Shown here in pieces: positions 32,874-42,366 of a stretch of DNA of 64,000 bases. The stretch is from Jonesia denitrificans DSM 20603 (GTDB lineage Bacteria > Actinomycetota > Actinomycetes > Actinomycetales > Cellulomonadaceae). Made by a program: the position numbers and the translations under genes. Numbering within the stretch: the first letter of the stretch is position 1; each line of letters opens with the position of its first letter. The notes beneath the pieces were generated by a model, which was not told the origin of the DNA, made no database searches, and saw only the letters and a list, made by a program, of their open reading frames with translations. Where the stretch lies: positions 2,480,001 through 2,544,000 of the forward strand of contig NC_013174.1 of NCBI RefSeq assembly GCF_000024065.1, written 5' to 3'.

Positions 32874-34415
32874 TCAGGGGTGGTTAAGTGCGGACTGTCC
32901 ACCGTGGGAAACGCTCACCGAGCGTAGCCCGTCTTCTGGTGCGCCAAGGGTTTGTGCTTCCAACAAGTGCTTACCCAATGCTGACTCCTCAGGCAGCTCA
33001 ATGGGGTATGTCCCGTCAAAACATGCGGTACAGAGCGCTGAGCGTGGCTGGTTGGTTGCCTGAATCATGCCGTCTTCGGAAATGTACCCTAGCGAGTCTG
33101 CACCCAAGGACTGGGCGATCTCATCAGGTGCTAACCCGTTGGCAATGAGTTCTGCACGGGACGCAAAGTCGATTCCGTAGTAGCACGGCCACTTCACTGG
33201 TGGCGAGGAAATCCGGACGTGCACCTGCGCGGCACCTGCTTCTCGAAGCATACGAATCAGGGCACGTTGTGTGTTGCCACGCACGATGGAGTCGTCGACA
33301 ACGACAAGGCGTTTTCCGCGAATGACATCCCGCAGGGGGTTGAGCTTGAGGCGGATACCTAATTGCCGCAGGGTATCTGAGGGCTGGATGAAGGTGCGGC
33401 CCACGTAAGCGTTTTTGGTGAGACCTTGCCCGAAGGGGATCCCTGATTCTTGGGCATACCCCACCGCTGCGGGTGTACCTGATTCGGGAACCGGGATGAC
33501 CAGGTCAGCCTCCACGGGGTGTTCTTTGGCGAGCTGGCGTCCCATGTCCACCCGTGCTGCATGCACGGAACGTCCTGAAATGGTGGTGTCAGGGCGGGCG
33601 AGGTAGACGTATTCGAAGACACACCCGGCACGTTTTTCTTCGGCGAACCGCACCGAACGCAATCCAGATTCGTTGATGATGATCAGTTCGCCGGGTTCCA
33701 CCTCACGCACATAGGACGCACCGACAATGTCCAACGCCGGGTTTTCGGAGGCGACAACCCACCCGCGGTCCAGGCGCCCAAGAACAAGAGGGCGTACGCC
33801 TTGCGGGTCACGCGCTGCGTACAGGGTGGTTTCGTCCATGAAGACGAGAGAGAACGCACCGCGCAGACGCGGGAGTACCTCAAGGGCGGTGTCTTCGAGG
33901 CTGTGGTCGGTGTCGCCGTGAAGGAGCGCGGTGACTAAGGCGGTGTCGGTGGTGTTTCCGCGGGCAAGTTCACCGCGACGTTGTGCACCGTACCGGTCCT
34001 CAACAAGTTCCACGAGTTCCGCGGAGTTCACAAGGTTCCCGTTGTGCCCCAAGGCCACGGTACCGGTTGCTGTTGCCCCCAGTGTTGGTTGGGCGTTCTC
34101 CCAGGTCACTCCCCCTGTTGTGGAGTAACGGCAGTGCCCGACAGCCAGGTGACCGGTCAGTGCGTTGAGGTTGGTTTCGTCGAACACCTGGGACACGAGC
34201 CCCATGTCTTTGTACACCAGGATTTGTTGGCCATTACTGGCGGCTATCCCTGCGGACTCTTGTCCACGGTGTTGTAGTGCGTACAAACCAAAGTACGCCA
34301 GTTTCGCGACCTCTTCGCCGGGAGCCCACACACCAAAGACACCGCAGGCATCTTGGGGTCCTTTTTCTCCGGGCATCAGGTCATGGTTGAGAAGTCCATC
34401 TCCGCGTCTCGCCAC
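32874..34415 (-). CDS. purF: Amidophosphoribosyltransferase
   Basis: 513 residues, GTG start. First step of purine synthesis: glutamine and PRPP to phosphoribosylamine. An N-terminal propeptide of 23 residues precedes the nucleophile Cys24 (DACGVFGVW), released by self-cleavage in this family. The PRPP site is VVVDDSIVRGNTQ. Cys in GCVFEYVYLARPD, PCYYGIDF and LCTACF match the [4Fe-4S] ligands of the Bacillus-type enzyme. It is co-transcribed with purM. Confidence 0.97.
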   Translation of the reverse strand: MARRGDGLLNHDLMPGEKGPQDACGVFGVWAPGEEVAKLAYFGLYALQHRGQESAGIAASNGQQILVYKDMGLVSQVFDETNLNALTGHLAVGHCRYSTTGGVTWENAQPTLGATATGTVALGHNGNLVNSAELVELVEDRYGAQRRGELARGNTTDTALVTALLHGDTDHSLEDTALEVLPRLRGAFSLVFMDETTLYAARDPQGVRPLVLGRLDRGWVVASENPALDIVGASYVREVEPGELIIINESGLRSVRFAEEKRAGCVFEYVYLARPDTTISGRSVHAARVDMGRQLAKEHPVEADLVIPVPESGTPAAVGYAQESGIPFGQGLTKNAYVGRTFIQPSDTLRQLGIRLKLNPLRDVIRGKRLVVVDDSIVRGNTQRALIRMLREAGAAQVHVRISSPPVKWPCYYGIDFASRAELIANGLAPDEIAQSLGADSLGYISEDGMIQATNQPRSALCTACFDGTYPIELPEESALGKHLLEAQTLGAPEDGLRSVSVSHGGQSALNHP

Positions 34416-34463
34416 GCCCTCATTGTTTCATACCGGTCACCGGCCCGGGGAGGCGTCCCACGG

Positions 34464-34802
34464 TTAGACCCGTGCGGGTCCGTCGGGAGCGGGGTCGTTT
34501 TGTGCACGTTTAACGCTTCGTGCATCGAGATAGGTTGCGATCCACGCCGCAATAAGCGTGGTGACTGTGGTCATTGCCACGATCGCAACGATGATGGCAA
34601 CGCCGCGTTTGTCGCTGCCCTCGGGGGTAAGGATAAAGCCAAGAATTGTTCCGAGCACCAGGCCCACCACCACACCGATGGTGATGAACATGCTGATCTT
34701 GGGGGCGCGACGGTACCGACCGTCCACACTGTGAGCCTGGATGTGCTCTTCGCTGAACGGCAGTTCGTCGGGTTGCGGGGAGGTGGGCTGTGGGCTGTCC
34801 AT
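34464..34802 (-). CDS. Small membrane protein, unrecognised
   Basis: 112 residues. A polar N-terminus (Pro/Gln-rich, 1-30) is followed by two membrane helices (about 38-60, FITIGVVVGLVLGTILGFIL, and about 68-90, VAIIVAIVAMTTVTTLIAAW) and a charged tail. It lies 48 bases before purF in the same direction, so it may share its promoter. Similar two-helix proteins upstream of purF are common in actinobacteria. Function unknown. Confidence 0.7.
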   Translation of the reverse strand: MDSPQPTSPQPDELPFSEEHIQAHSVDGRYRRAPKISMFITIGVVVGLVLGTILGFILTPEGSDKRGVAIIVAIVAMTTVTTLIAAWIATYLDARSVKRAQNDPAPDGPARV

Positions 34803-34909
34803 GGGGCCAGTCTATCCAGGGTTGCGTGACGCAGTGTTACGTCATGTGTTTTACCTTGTCTCGGTCATTAGGTGCCTGTTGGGGTGTGTCTTTGTTCGCC
34901 CTACTCTGT

Positions 34910-34940
34910 CAAGACAGGGGGCGCAGTACGCCCTGTCTTG
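34910..34940 (+). promoter_or_regulatory. Inverted repeat upstream of the sulfate transport operon
   Basis: Perfect 10-bp arms CAAGACAGGG (34910-34919) and CCCTGTCTTG (34931-34940), 11-base loop, 39 bases before the first ATG. No U-tract follows, so an operator or leader hairpin fits better than a terminator. Confidence 0.55.
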
Positions 34941-34979
34941 TTGTGCTGTGCGCTTGACCGGGAAGGGATGTGATGACCG

Positions 34980-36014
34980 ATGCGCTCACGACGTTCTGCC
35001 TGCGTGGTCGCTGTTATTGCATGCCTGGTGTTGTCTGGGTGTGGTCCGGCTCCTGTTGTGGCGGCGGCGGATGGTTCGGTGATGACGTCTCAGGTGACAC
35101 TGGCGGGTTTTGCTGTGTCAAAGTCGGCACACGAGTCGGCTCGGGTGGCGTTTGCTGACACGGAGCAGGGCTCGGGGGTGGCGTGGGCGTCATCGTATGG
35201 GCCGTCCGGTGATCAGTCTCGCGCGGTGGCGTCTGGGTTGCCTGCAGATGTGGTGCATGTGTCGATCCCGGATGACATCGAGCGGTTGGTGGCGGCCGGC
35301 CGGGTCTCTCCTCAGTGGTCTGACGGTGAGGACGCTGGGGTGTTGGCGTCCTCTGTTGTGGTGTTTGTGGTGCGTCGGGGGAACCCGAAGAACATCACTG
35401 ATTGGGAGGACCTGACCCGTGCGGACGTATCCGTGGTGACGCCTAACCCGGGTGCGTCGGGGGCTGCACGCTGGAATATTGTCGCTGCGTGGGCATCCCA
35501 GATTGCGGCTGGCGGGTCGCCTGAGGAAGCGGACGCGTTTGTGGGCGAGGTCATGTCCCGGGTTGCCACCCTGCCCAGTTCCAGCCGTGATGCCACGACA
35601 GCATTTTCGGCAGGGACAGGTGACGTGTTGTTGTCCTATGAGAATGAGGCGATCGCGGCCCGCCAGCATGGGGTGGACGTGGACTATGTAATCCCTCCTT
35701 CCACGGTCCGCATTGATACCCCGGGGGCGGTGACGATCGGTGCACCTCAAGCGGCGTCAGATTATCTTGCGTTTGCGCGTTCTGATGCTGGTCAGCGCGC
35801 TTTTGCGGTGGAGGGGTTTCGTCCGTTCGGTGACGCGGATTGGGTGTCGTCGTTGGTGGTTCCCGGGGCCATGGACCCGCACGACCCGTTTCCTACCCCT
35901 GCCACGCTCCTGACTGTGGATGACGTGGGCGGCTGGGACGTGGTGACGCAGCGTTTGTTCGCTGCTGACGGGGTTGTTGCCCGGTTGCAACGCGAGGCGG
36001 GTGGCGCATCGTGA
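34980..36014 (+). CDS. Sulfate/thiosulfate ABC transporter substrate-binding lipoprotein
   Basis: 344 residues, RBS GGGAAGGGA. Signal peptide with lipobox VLSGC. The body shows the Sbp/CysP pattern: AFADTEQGSGVAWASSYGPSG, GLPADVVHVS, VVFVVRRGNPKNITDWEDL and TPNPGASGAARWNI, which line the sulfate pocket. It captures sulfate outside the membrane and hands it to the permeases encoded next, with which it overlaps by four bases. Confidence 0.9.
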   Translation: MRSRRSACVVAVIACLVLSGCGPAPVVAAADGSVMTSQVTLAGFAVSKSAHESARVAFADTEQGSGVAWASSYGPSGDQSRAVASGLPADVVHVSIPDDIERLVAAGRVSPQWSDGEDAGVLASSVVVFVVRRGNPKNITDWEDLTRADVSVVTPNPGASGAARWNIVAAWASQIAAGGSPEEADAFVGEVMSRVATLPSSSRDATTAFSAGTGDVLLSYENEAIAARQHGVDVDYVIPPSTVRIDTPGAVTIGAPQAASDYLAFARSDAGQRAFAVEGFRPFGDADWVSSLVVPGAMDPHDPFPTPATLLTVDDVGGWDVVTQRLFAADGVVARLQREAGGAS

Positions 36015-36796
36015 GGTTGACACGGCCAGCGGGGGTTGGGTTGGGACTGGCCATGATCTGGTTTTCGATGCTTGCTTTATTGCCGTTGATCGCGGTGGTG
36101 GTGGAAACAGCTGATGCCGGGTGGACACACTTTGTCACCACAGTGACGGAGCCGCAAACCTACGCGGCCCTCACGTTGACCGTGGTGACGGCGCTGATCA
36201 TTACGATCATCAACACTGTCATGGGGACCATGATTGCGTGGGTGTTGGTGCGTGACCGGTTCCCTGGGCGGCGCGTCCTTGAAGTTGTTATTGATATTCC
36301 CTTTGCGTTACCCACTATTGTGGCGGGGCTGGTGTTGTTGTCTCTTTATGGGCCGCAGTCCCCACTGGGTATCAACATTGCGAACACGCGTATCGCGGTG
36401 GGGTTGGCGTTCCTGTTTGTGACGTTGCCGTTTGTTGTGCGCACGGTTCAGCCTGTTCTTGCGGATATGGACCGTGATGTGGAGCAGGCTGCGGCGTCGT
36501 TGGGGGCCACCCCCGCGGTCACCTGGCGGCGTATCGTCTTGCCGACGTTGTTTCCGGCGATGGCGGCTGGGGCCGCCATGTCTTTTGCCCGTGCGCTCAG
36601 CGAGTATGGCGCGTTGGTGCTTTTATCAGGGAATTTACCGATGCGCACTGAGGCGGGTTCTGTGCGCATCCTCAGTTACCTGGAAAACGGGGATCAGGCA
36701 TCTGCTGCCGCAATTGCCACCATGCTTCTTGCTGTGTCGTTCACCGTCATTGTGTTTCTTGATGTTGTGCAACGAAAGGCGGCCAGACGTGGGTAA
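36011..36796 (+). CDS. cysT: Sulfate ABC transporter permease CysT
   Basis: 261 residues, GTG start overlapping the binding-protein stop. Six membrane helices and the EAA-type loop EQAAASLGATPAVTWRRIVLP that contacts the ATPase. DIPFALPTIVAGLVLLSLYG is typical of CysT/CysU. It pairs with CysW as the channel heterodimer. Confidence 0.92.
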   Translation: MRLTRPAGVGLGLAMIWFSMLALLPLIAVVVETADAGWTHFVTTVTEPQTYAALTLTVVTALIITIINTVMGTMIAWVLVRDRFPGRRVLEVVIDIPFALPTIVAGLVLLSLYGPQSPLGINIANTRIAVGLAFLFVTLPFVVRTVQPVLADMDRDVEQAAASLGATPAVTWRRIVLPTLFPAMAAGAAMSFARALSEYGALVLLSGNLPMRTEAGSVRILSYLENGDQASAAAIATMLLAVSFTVIVFLDVVQRKAARRG

Positions 36797-37619
36797 CTCT
36801 CGGCGAACCGTTGTGGCCCTTCGGGTTGTGGTCATTGTGTACCTGGTGTTGCTTGTGGGGTGGCCGGTTGCCCTCGTGGTGCGTAACACGTTCGCCAGCG
36901 GGTTTGACGCGCTCGGTGGGGCGCTGGGCGACCCAATGGTCATGTTTTCCCTGAAGCTCACTCTTGCTGTGGCGCTTCAAGCCGTCGTACTGAACACCGT
37001 TTTTGGGGTGGGCATGTCGCTGCTGCTGGTGCGGTATTCGTTTCCGGGGCGCAGGGTGCTTTCTGCGTTGGTGGATGTTCCGTTGTCGGTGTCGCCAGTT
37101 GTTGTGGGGTTAGCGCTCATTCTTGTGTATGGGCCAACAGATTCGTGGTTTGGGCAGTGGCTTGGCGACCGGGGCATCGACATTATTTTCTCTACCCCGG
37201 GCATGGTGATGGCAACAGCGTTTATTTCGTTACCGCTGGTTATCCGTGAAGTGGTGCCGGTACTCACAGAACGCGGAACAGATGAGGAACTTGCTGCCGC
37301 ATCGCTTGGTGCCGGCCCAGTTCAGACCTTTACCCGCATCACGTTGCCTGCCATCAAGTGGGCTGTGGTGTACGGGGTGGTTCTTACTCTTGCTCGGTCC
37401 TTAGGTGAGTTTGGGGCTGTGAAAATTGTGTCGGGCAATATCGAAGGTGCCACCCAAACAGCAACGTTGTTGGTGGAGGACCGCTACCAGGATTTTGATC
37501 AACCAACCGCCTATGCCACCGCGTTCTTGTTGGCTGCTGTGTCGGTTTCGTGCATTGTTGTGGTGACGTTTTTGCGCCGTGATCATGCGACCTCCCTCCA
37601 GAAAGGCCCTCGCCGGTGA
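36789..37619 (+). CDS. cysW: Sulfate ABC transporter permease CysW
   Basis: 276 residues from GTG 36789, which overlaps cysT by 8 bases; the frame is open further left only as a shadow of cysT. Membrane helices throughout, with [20 protein letters not shown] and the EAA loop [40 protein letters not shown] is characteristic of CysW. Overlap with cysA shows one operon. Confidence 0.92.
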   Translation: MGNSRRTVVALRVVVIVYLVLLVGWPVALVVRNTFASGFDALGGALGDPMVMFSLKLTLAVALQAVVLNTVFGVGMSLLLVRYSFPGRRVLSALVDVPLSVSPVVVGLALILVYGPTDSWFGQWLGDRGIDIIFSTPGMVMATAFISLPLVIREVVPVLTERGTDEELAAASLGAGPVQTFTRITLPAIKWAVVYGVVLTLARSLGEFGAVKIVSGNIEGATQTATLLVEDRYQDFDQPTAYATAFLLAAVSVSCIVVVTFLRRDHATSLQKGPRR

Positions 37620-38647
37620 GCATTGAAGCGCGTGCTATCACGAAGAAGTTCGGGGATTTTGTTGCCCTCGATGATGTGTCGGTGTCGATCCCCACTGGCC
37701 GGTTGACTGCGCTGTTAGGCCCCTCTGGTGGTGGAAAGTCCACGCTGTTGCGCATTATTGCGGGACTGGAGCACGCAGATTCTGGAACGGTCCATATTGC
37801 CGGGAATGACGCGACCCAGCTGCCCCCACAACGCAGGAACGTGGGGTTTGTGTTTCAGCACTATGCTGCGTTTAAGCACCTGACGGTGGCGCGTAACGTG
37901 GCGTTTGGGTTAGAGATCCGCAAAACCCCCAAAGAAGAGACCGAGAGGCGTGTCAACGAACTCCTAGACCTGGTGCATTTACGGCAGTTCGCTCACCGGT
38001 TGCCATCCCAGTTATCCGGTGGGCAGCGTCAACGTATGGCGTTGGCCCGTGCGTTAGCGGTACAGCCTCGGGTTCTTCTCCTTGATGAACCGTTTGGTGC
38101 GTTGGATGCGAAGGTGCGTAAAGAACTGCGGGATTGGCTTCGCCGGTTGCACGATGAAATCCCGGTGACCACAGTGTTCGTGACCCACGACCAGGAAGAA
38201 GCCCTGGAAGTCGCTGACGACATTGTGGTGATTAATCACGGGCGTGTGGAGCAGATGGGCTCCCCCACGGCCCTGTATGACGAGCCTGCGAACGAGTTCG
38301 TCATGGGGTTTTTGGGGCCTGCCACCCAGTTGGGTCAGGAACTAGTTCGACCACATGACATTCATATCGTGTCGGAGCTTCCACCTGAGGAGGGGTTTCT
38401 TCCAGGGGTAGTGGCACGGTTCGCTCGAGTGGGGTATGAGGTGCGCGTTGACGTCGTTCTTGACGATGCGCCCCACACCTCCCCTGTGCACGTCACGATG
38501 TCTCGGGCGGAGGCCCACCCGTTGAAGTTGGATGCCGGGTCACGGGTGTGGTTGCGCAAACCACCGGGGGCTACTGCACTGCCGGTATCTGGGGGGAAAC
38601 AGGTGTCTGCGCAGCCGGGTGGGCCACTTGCCCACTACACGATTTAG
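37616..38647 (+). CDS. cysA: Sulfate ABC transporter ATP-binding protein
   Basis: 343 residues, GTG start overlapping the cysW stop by four bases. Walker [10 protein letters not shown], signature [15 protein letters not shown], Walker [13 protein letters not shown] and switch His in [15 protein letters not shown]-terminal TOBE-like regulatory domain begins about residue 235 ([10 protein letters not shown]). It powers sulfate import. The operon order is binding protein, CysT, CysW, CysA. Confidence 0.95.
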   Translation: MSIEARAITKKFGDFVALDDVSVSIPTGRLTALLGPSGGGKSTLLRIIAGLEHADSGTVHIAGNDATQLPPQRRNVGFVFQHYAAFKHLTVARNVAFGLEIRKTPKEETERRVNELLDLVHLRQFAHRLPSQLSGGQRQRMALARALAVQPRVLLLDEPFGALDAKVRKELRDWLRRLHDEIPVTTVFVTHDQEEALEVADDIVVINHGRVEQMGSPTALYDEPANEFVMGFLGPATQLGQELVRPHDIHIVSELPPEEGFLPGVVARFARVGYEVRVDVVLDDAPHTSPVHVTMSRAEAHPLKLDAGSRVWLRKPPGATALPVSGGKQVSAQPGGPLAHYTI

Positions 38648-38658
38648 TCGCCTTCACG

Positions 38659-39045
38659 TCACTCCGATAGGGGTGTGCGGCTGCGGGCGGCGTGCAGGGG
38701 CAAAAACGGGCTGAGGTCGGCGCGCACCCCGGATGCTCGCACGCGGCCGTCGTGACGCGCTTTCTCCCAGGTCACTGTTCCAGTGGCAAGTTCTAACCAG
38801 GTGTGGGGGTTCATTTCGACCGTGTTGGGTGGGGTCCCTCGCGTGTGCCGTGGACCGTCCACGCATTGCACGGCCCCAGCGGGAGGTACCCGCACTTCCA
38901 CAGCGTTTCCGGGGGCAACCTGAGCAAGTTCTTCGAGGAGGAACCGAACAGCCATGGTCAAGGTGGGTCGGGATTCGTCTCCGTTGCGCCACGCATCGAG
39001 CGCGGTGCGGCCGGCGATGGGGTCGATTTTCCGCCGTGGGGGCAT
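38659..39045 (-). CDS. SCP2/sterol-carrier-family protein
   Basis: 128 residues from ATG 39045 (GGAGAGG). Starts PPRRKIDPIAGRTALDAWR and contains AVRFLLEELAQVAPGNAVEVRVPP, GAVQCVDGPRHTRGTPPN and ELATGTVTWEKA, which is the small actinobacterial sterol-carrier-family protein. These often lie beside purF; here the sulfate operon stands between. Lipid binding is inferred from the fold. The frame is open further upstream, but that reads the gdhA terminator. Confidence 0.8.
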   Translation of the reverse strand: MPPRRKIDPIAGRTALDAWRNGDESRPTLTMAVRFLLEELAQVAPGNAVEVRVPPAGAVQCVDGPRHTRGTPPNTVEMNPHTWLELATGTVTWEKARHDGRVRASGVRADLSPFLPLHAARSRTPLSE

Positions 39046-39133
39046 GGTCCTCTCCTTCATGGTGATGGTTGTTCCGGACCACACGACACCGTGCGATCGC
39101 GTGTGTTCCCGCCTGGATATTGGGTTCAGAGTA

Positions 39134-39173
39134 CGCCACAGGCCGCCCCCGTGCGGGGGGGCGGCCTGTGGCG
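39134..39173 (-). terminator. Terminator of gdhA
   Basis: 17-bp perfect stem (39134-39150 with 39157-39173), loop GTGCGG, 44 bases after the gdhA stop on the minus strand. Confidence 0.85.
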
Positions 39174-39216
39174 GTGTCACTGATGAGTGATATCACTCAT
39201 GGGGCCATACGGTGGA

Positions 39217-40653
<1,437 letters not shown>

Positions 40654-40842
40654 TCAACTTCCAGAGCGAGCCTACATCTAGAACAGGCGTCCAAGATAGG
40701 GACATTGGCCCGCAACACGCGAGAATCGTTGATATTTTGCCCCTGGCGGCCACTTCCTTGAGCTGTGCATTTTACAGGGACGTAACACAGCGGTAACACG
40801 CCGTCTTGAAGAGTGGCACGCTCGCACCACCCAGGCTGTTTT

Positions 40843-42366
40843 CTACGCCAAAACCGGGCTTTGCTCGTGCTCCGATGTCGTTGACACGGACGCCCGTAAC
40901 CACTCGGCGATTCCACACACCGCATCGGTACACCCCCCGCACCCGGTGGTCGCCCGTGTGCTGTGCGCAAGGTCCTCGGTGCTACGAGCGCCATTGGTCC
41001 ACGCGGTGACGAGGTCGCCTTTGGTCACGCCGTTGCAGCGGCAGATGGTGGCTGTGTCGGGGATACGGACGGGGGTGTTGGTGGCGGTTGGGCTGGGTTG
41101 TGGGCTGGCAAGCAGGAGGTGTGCTGGGTCGTGGGGTAGGGGCGTTTGGTGGGTGTAGGTGCTGATGAGGGTGTGGGCGACGGGACCAGCCCCAATGCAG
41201 GTGGCGGCGGTGATGTGTCCGTTGGTGATGGTGAGGCTGATGTGACGGTTGGTGTGGGGGTCGGTGAGTTGGAGGGTGCGTGGTGGGGTGGTGCTGGGTT
41301 GGGTGTGGGTGGTGCCCATGGTGATGATGTCGATGCCGGTTCCTTTGACGGTGATGATGTCGGTGGGGTTGTGCGTGGTGGTGGCGGGTGGGGTGGGTGT
41401 GTGGTTGTGGAGGGCGGCTGCGAGGGTGCGTGCTTGGTCCCACCCGGGGGCGATGAGTCCTTGGTATCCGTGTGGGGGTTGCGCGCAGTCGCCAATGGCG
41501 TAGATGTGAGGGTCGGTGATGGTGGAGTGGGTGGGGGTGACGAGGACACCGTGGTCGGTAGCGATCCCGGCAGTGTGGGCCAGCGTTGTGGTAGGGGTCG
41601 TTCCGGTAGTGAGGACGAGAAGGCCAGTGGGGATGGTGGTGCCGTCAGCGAGGGTAAGCCCGGTGACTGTGTTGTGGTAGGTGGTGACACCAGTTGCTGG
41701 GGTACCCGTGTGAACGGTGATCCCCCGTTCGGTGAGCATGGTCGCTGCGATTGCGCTGGCGGTGGAGTCGAGTTGGGTGTTCATGAGGGTTCGCGGGTGG
41801 ACGAGGGTGACGTCTAGTCCACGGTTGGTGAGTGCTGCTGCGGCTTCGATTCCCAGGACACCGCCGCCAAGAACAACTGCGTTGGTGGTGTTGAATGTCG
41901 CGGCAATGATGTCGCGGGCATCGTCGATGGTACGCAGGACATGAACACCGGGGATGAGCGATGCGCTGGCCGGGTGTCGTTCGGCCGATGCGGGCGGGTG
42001 GGGTGCCCGGAGGATCCCGGTGAGGTTGGGGATGCGTGCATTCGCTCCGGTGGCAAGGACAAGGACGTCATAGGGGTGGGTGGTTCCAGTGGAGTCAACG
42101 ACGGTACGCAGGGCGCGGTTGATGGAGGTGGCGCTGGTTCCGGTGTGGATAGTGACGCGGGGGTCGGTGATGGTGGGGAGCCCCACCGCGGTCACATCGT
42201 ATTGTCCGGCAACGACCTCAGACAAGAGAACCCGGTTGTAGGGGTCAGTGTCTTCGGCTCCTAGAACAGTGATCGTGAGGGTAGGGGCGGTGGGCGAGTT
42301 GATGGCGCAGAGTTCGTCAACGAACCGCGACCCCACCATCCCGTACCCGATGACGACAACATTCAT
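40843..42366 (-). CDS. FAD-dependent electron-transfer subunit of assimilatory nitrate reductase (NasB-like)
   Basis: 507 residues, overlapping the catalytic subunit gene by 4 bases. Two Rossmann folds (VVIGYGMVGSRF at 3-14 and AVVLGGGVLGIEAAAAL at about 165) form a NirB-type flavin domain. FAD closure is IYAIGDCAQPP. A C-terminal BFD-like [2Fe-2S] domain has Cys in ICRCNGVTKGDLV and TGCGGCTDAVC. It resembles NasB of Bacillus or the NirB N-terminus without the sirohaem domain. Composition between about 200 and 400 is strikingly Thr/His/Pro-rich. Confidence 0.85.
   Translation of the reverse strand: MNVVVIGYGMVGSRFVDELCAINSPTAPTLTITVLGAEDTDPYNRVLLSEVVAGQYDVTAVGLPTITDPRVTIHTGTSATSINRALRTVVDSTGTTHPYDVLVLATGANARIPNLTGILRAPHPPASAERHPASASLIPGVHVLRTIDDARDIIAATFNTTNAVVLGGGVLGIEAAAALTNRGLDVTLVHPRTLMNTQLDSTASAIAATMLTERGITVHTGTPATGVTTYHNTVTGLTLADGTTIPTGLLVLTTGTTPTTTLAHTAGIATDHGVLVTPTHSTITDPHIYAIGDCAQPPHGYQGLIAPGWDQARTLAAALHNHTPTPPATTTHNPTDIITVKGTGIDIITMGTTHTQPSTTPPRTLQLTDPHTNRHISLTITNGHITAATCIGAGPVAHTLISTYTHQTPLPHDPAHLLLASPQPSPTATNTPVRIPDTATICRCNGVTKGDLVTAWTNGARSTEDLAHSTRATTGCGGCTDAVCGIAEWLRASVSTTSEHEQSPVLA

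Noticed and set aside
36432-36788. N-terminal extension of the cysW frame
   Set aside because: It is a shadow of cysT; the permease sequence begins at GTG 36789.
38654-39196. 181-codon frame overlapping the SCP2-like gene
   Set aside because: His/Arg/Pro-rich without motif; the alternate frame holds the recognisable SCP2-like protein.
41146-41817. 223-codon Gly/Val-rich frame antisense to the nitrate reductase flavoprotein
   Set aside because: Composition follows from the skewed coding strand opposite; all cofactor motifs are on the minus strand.
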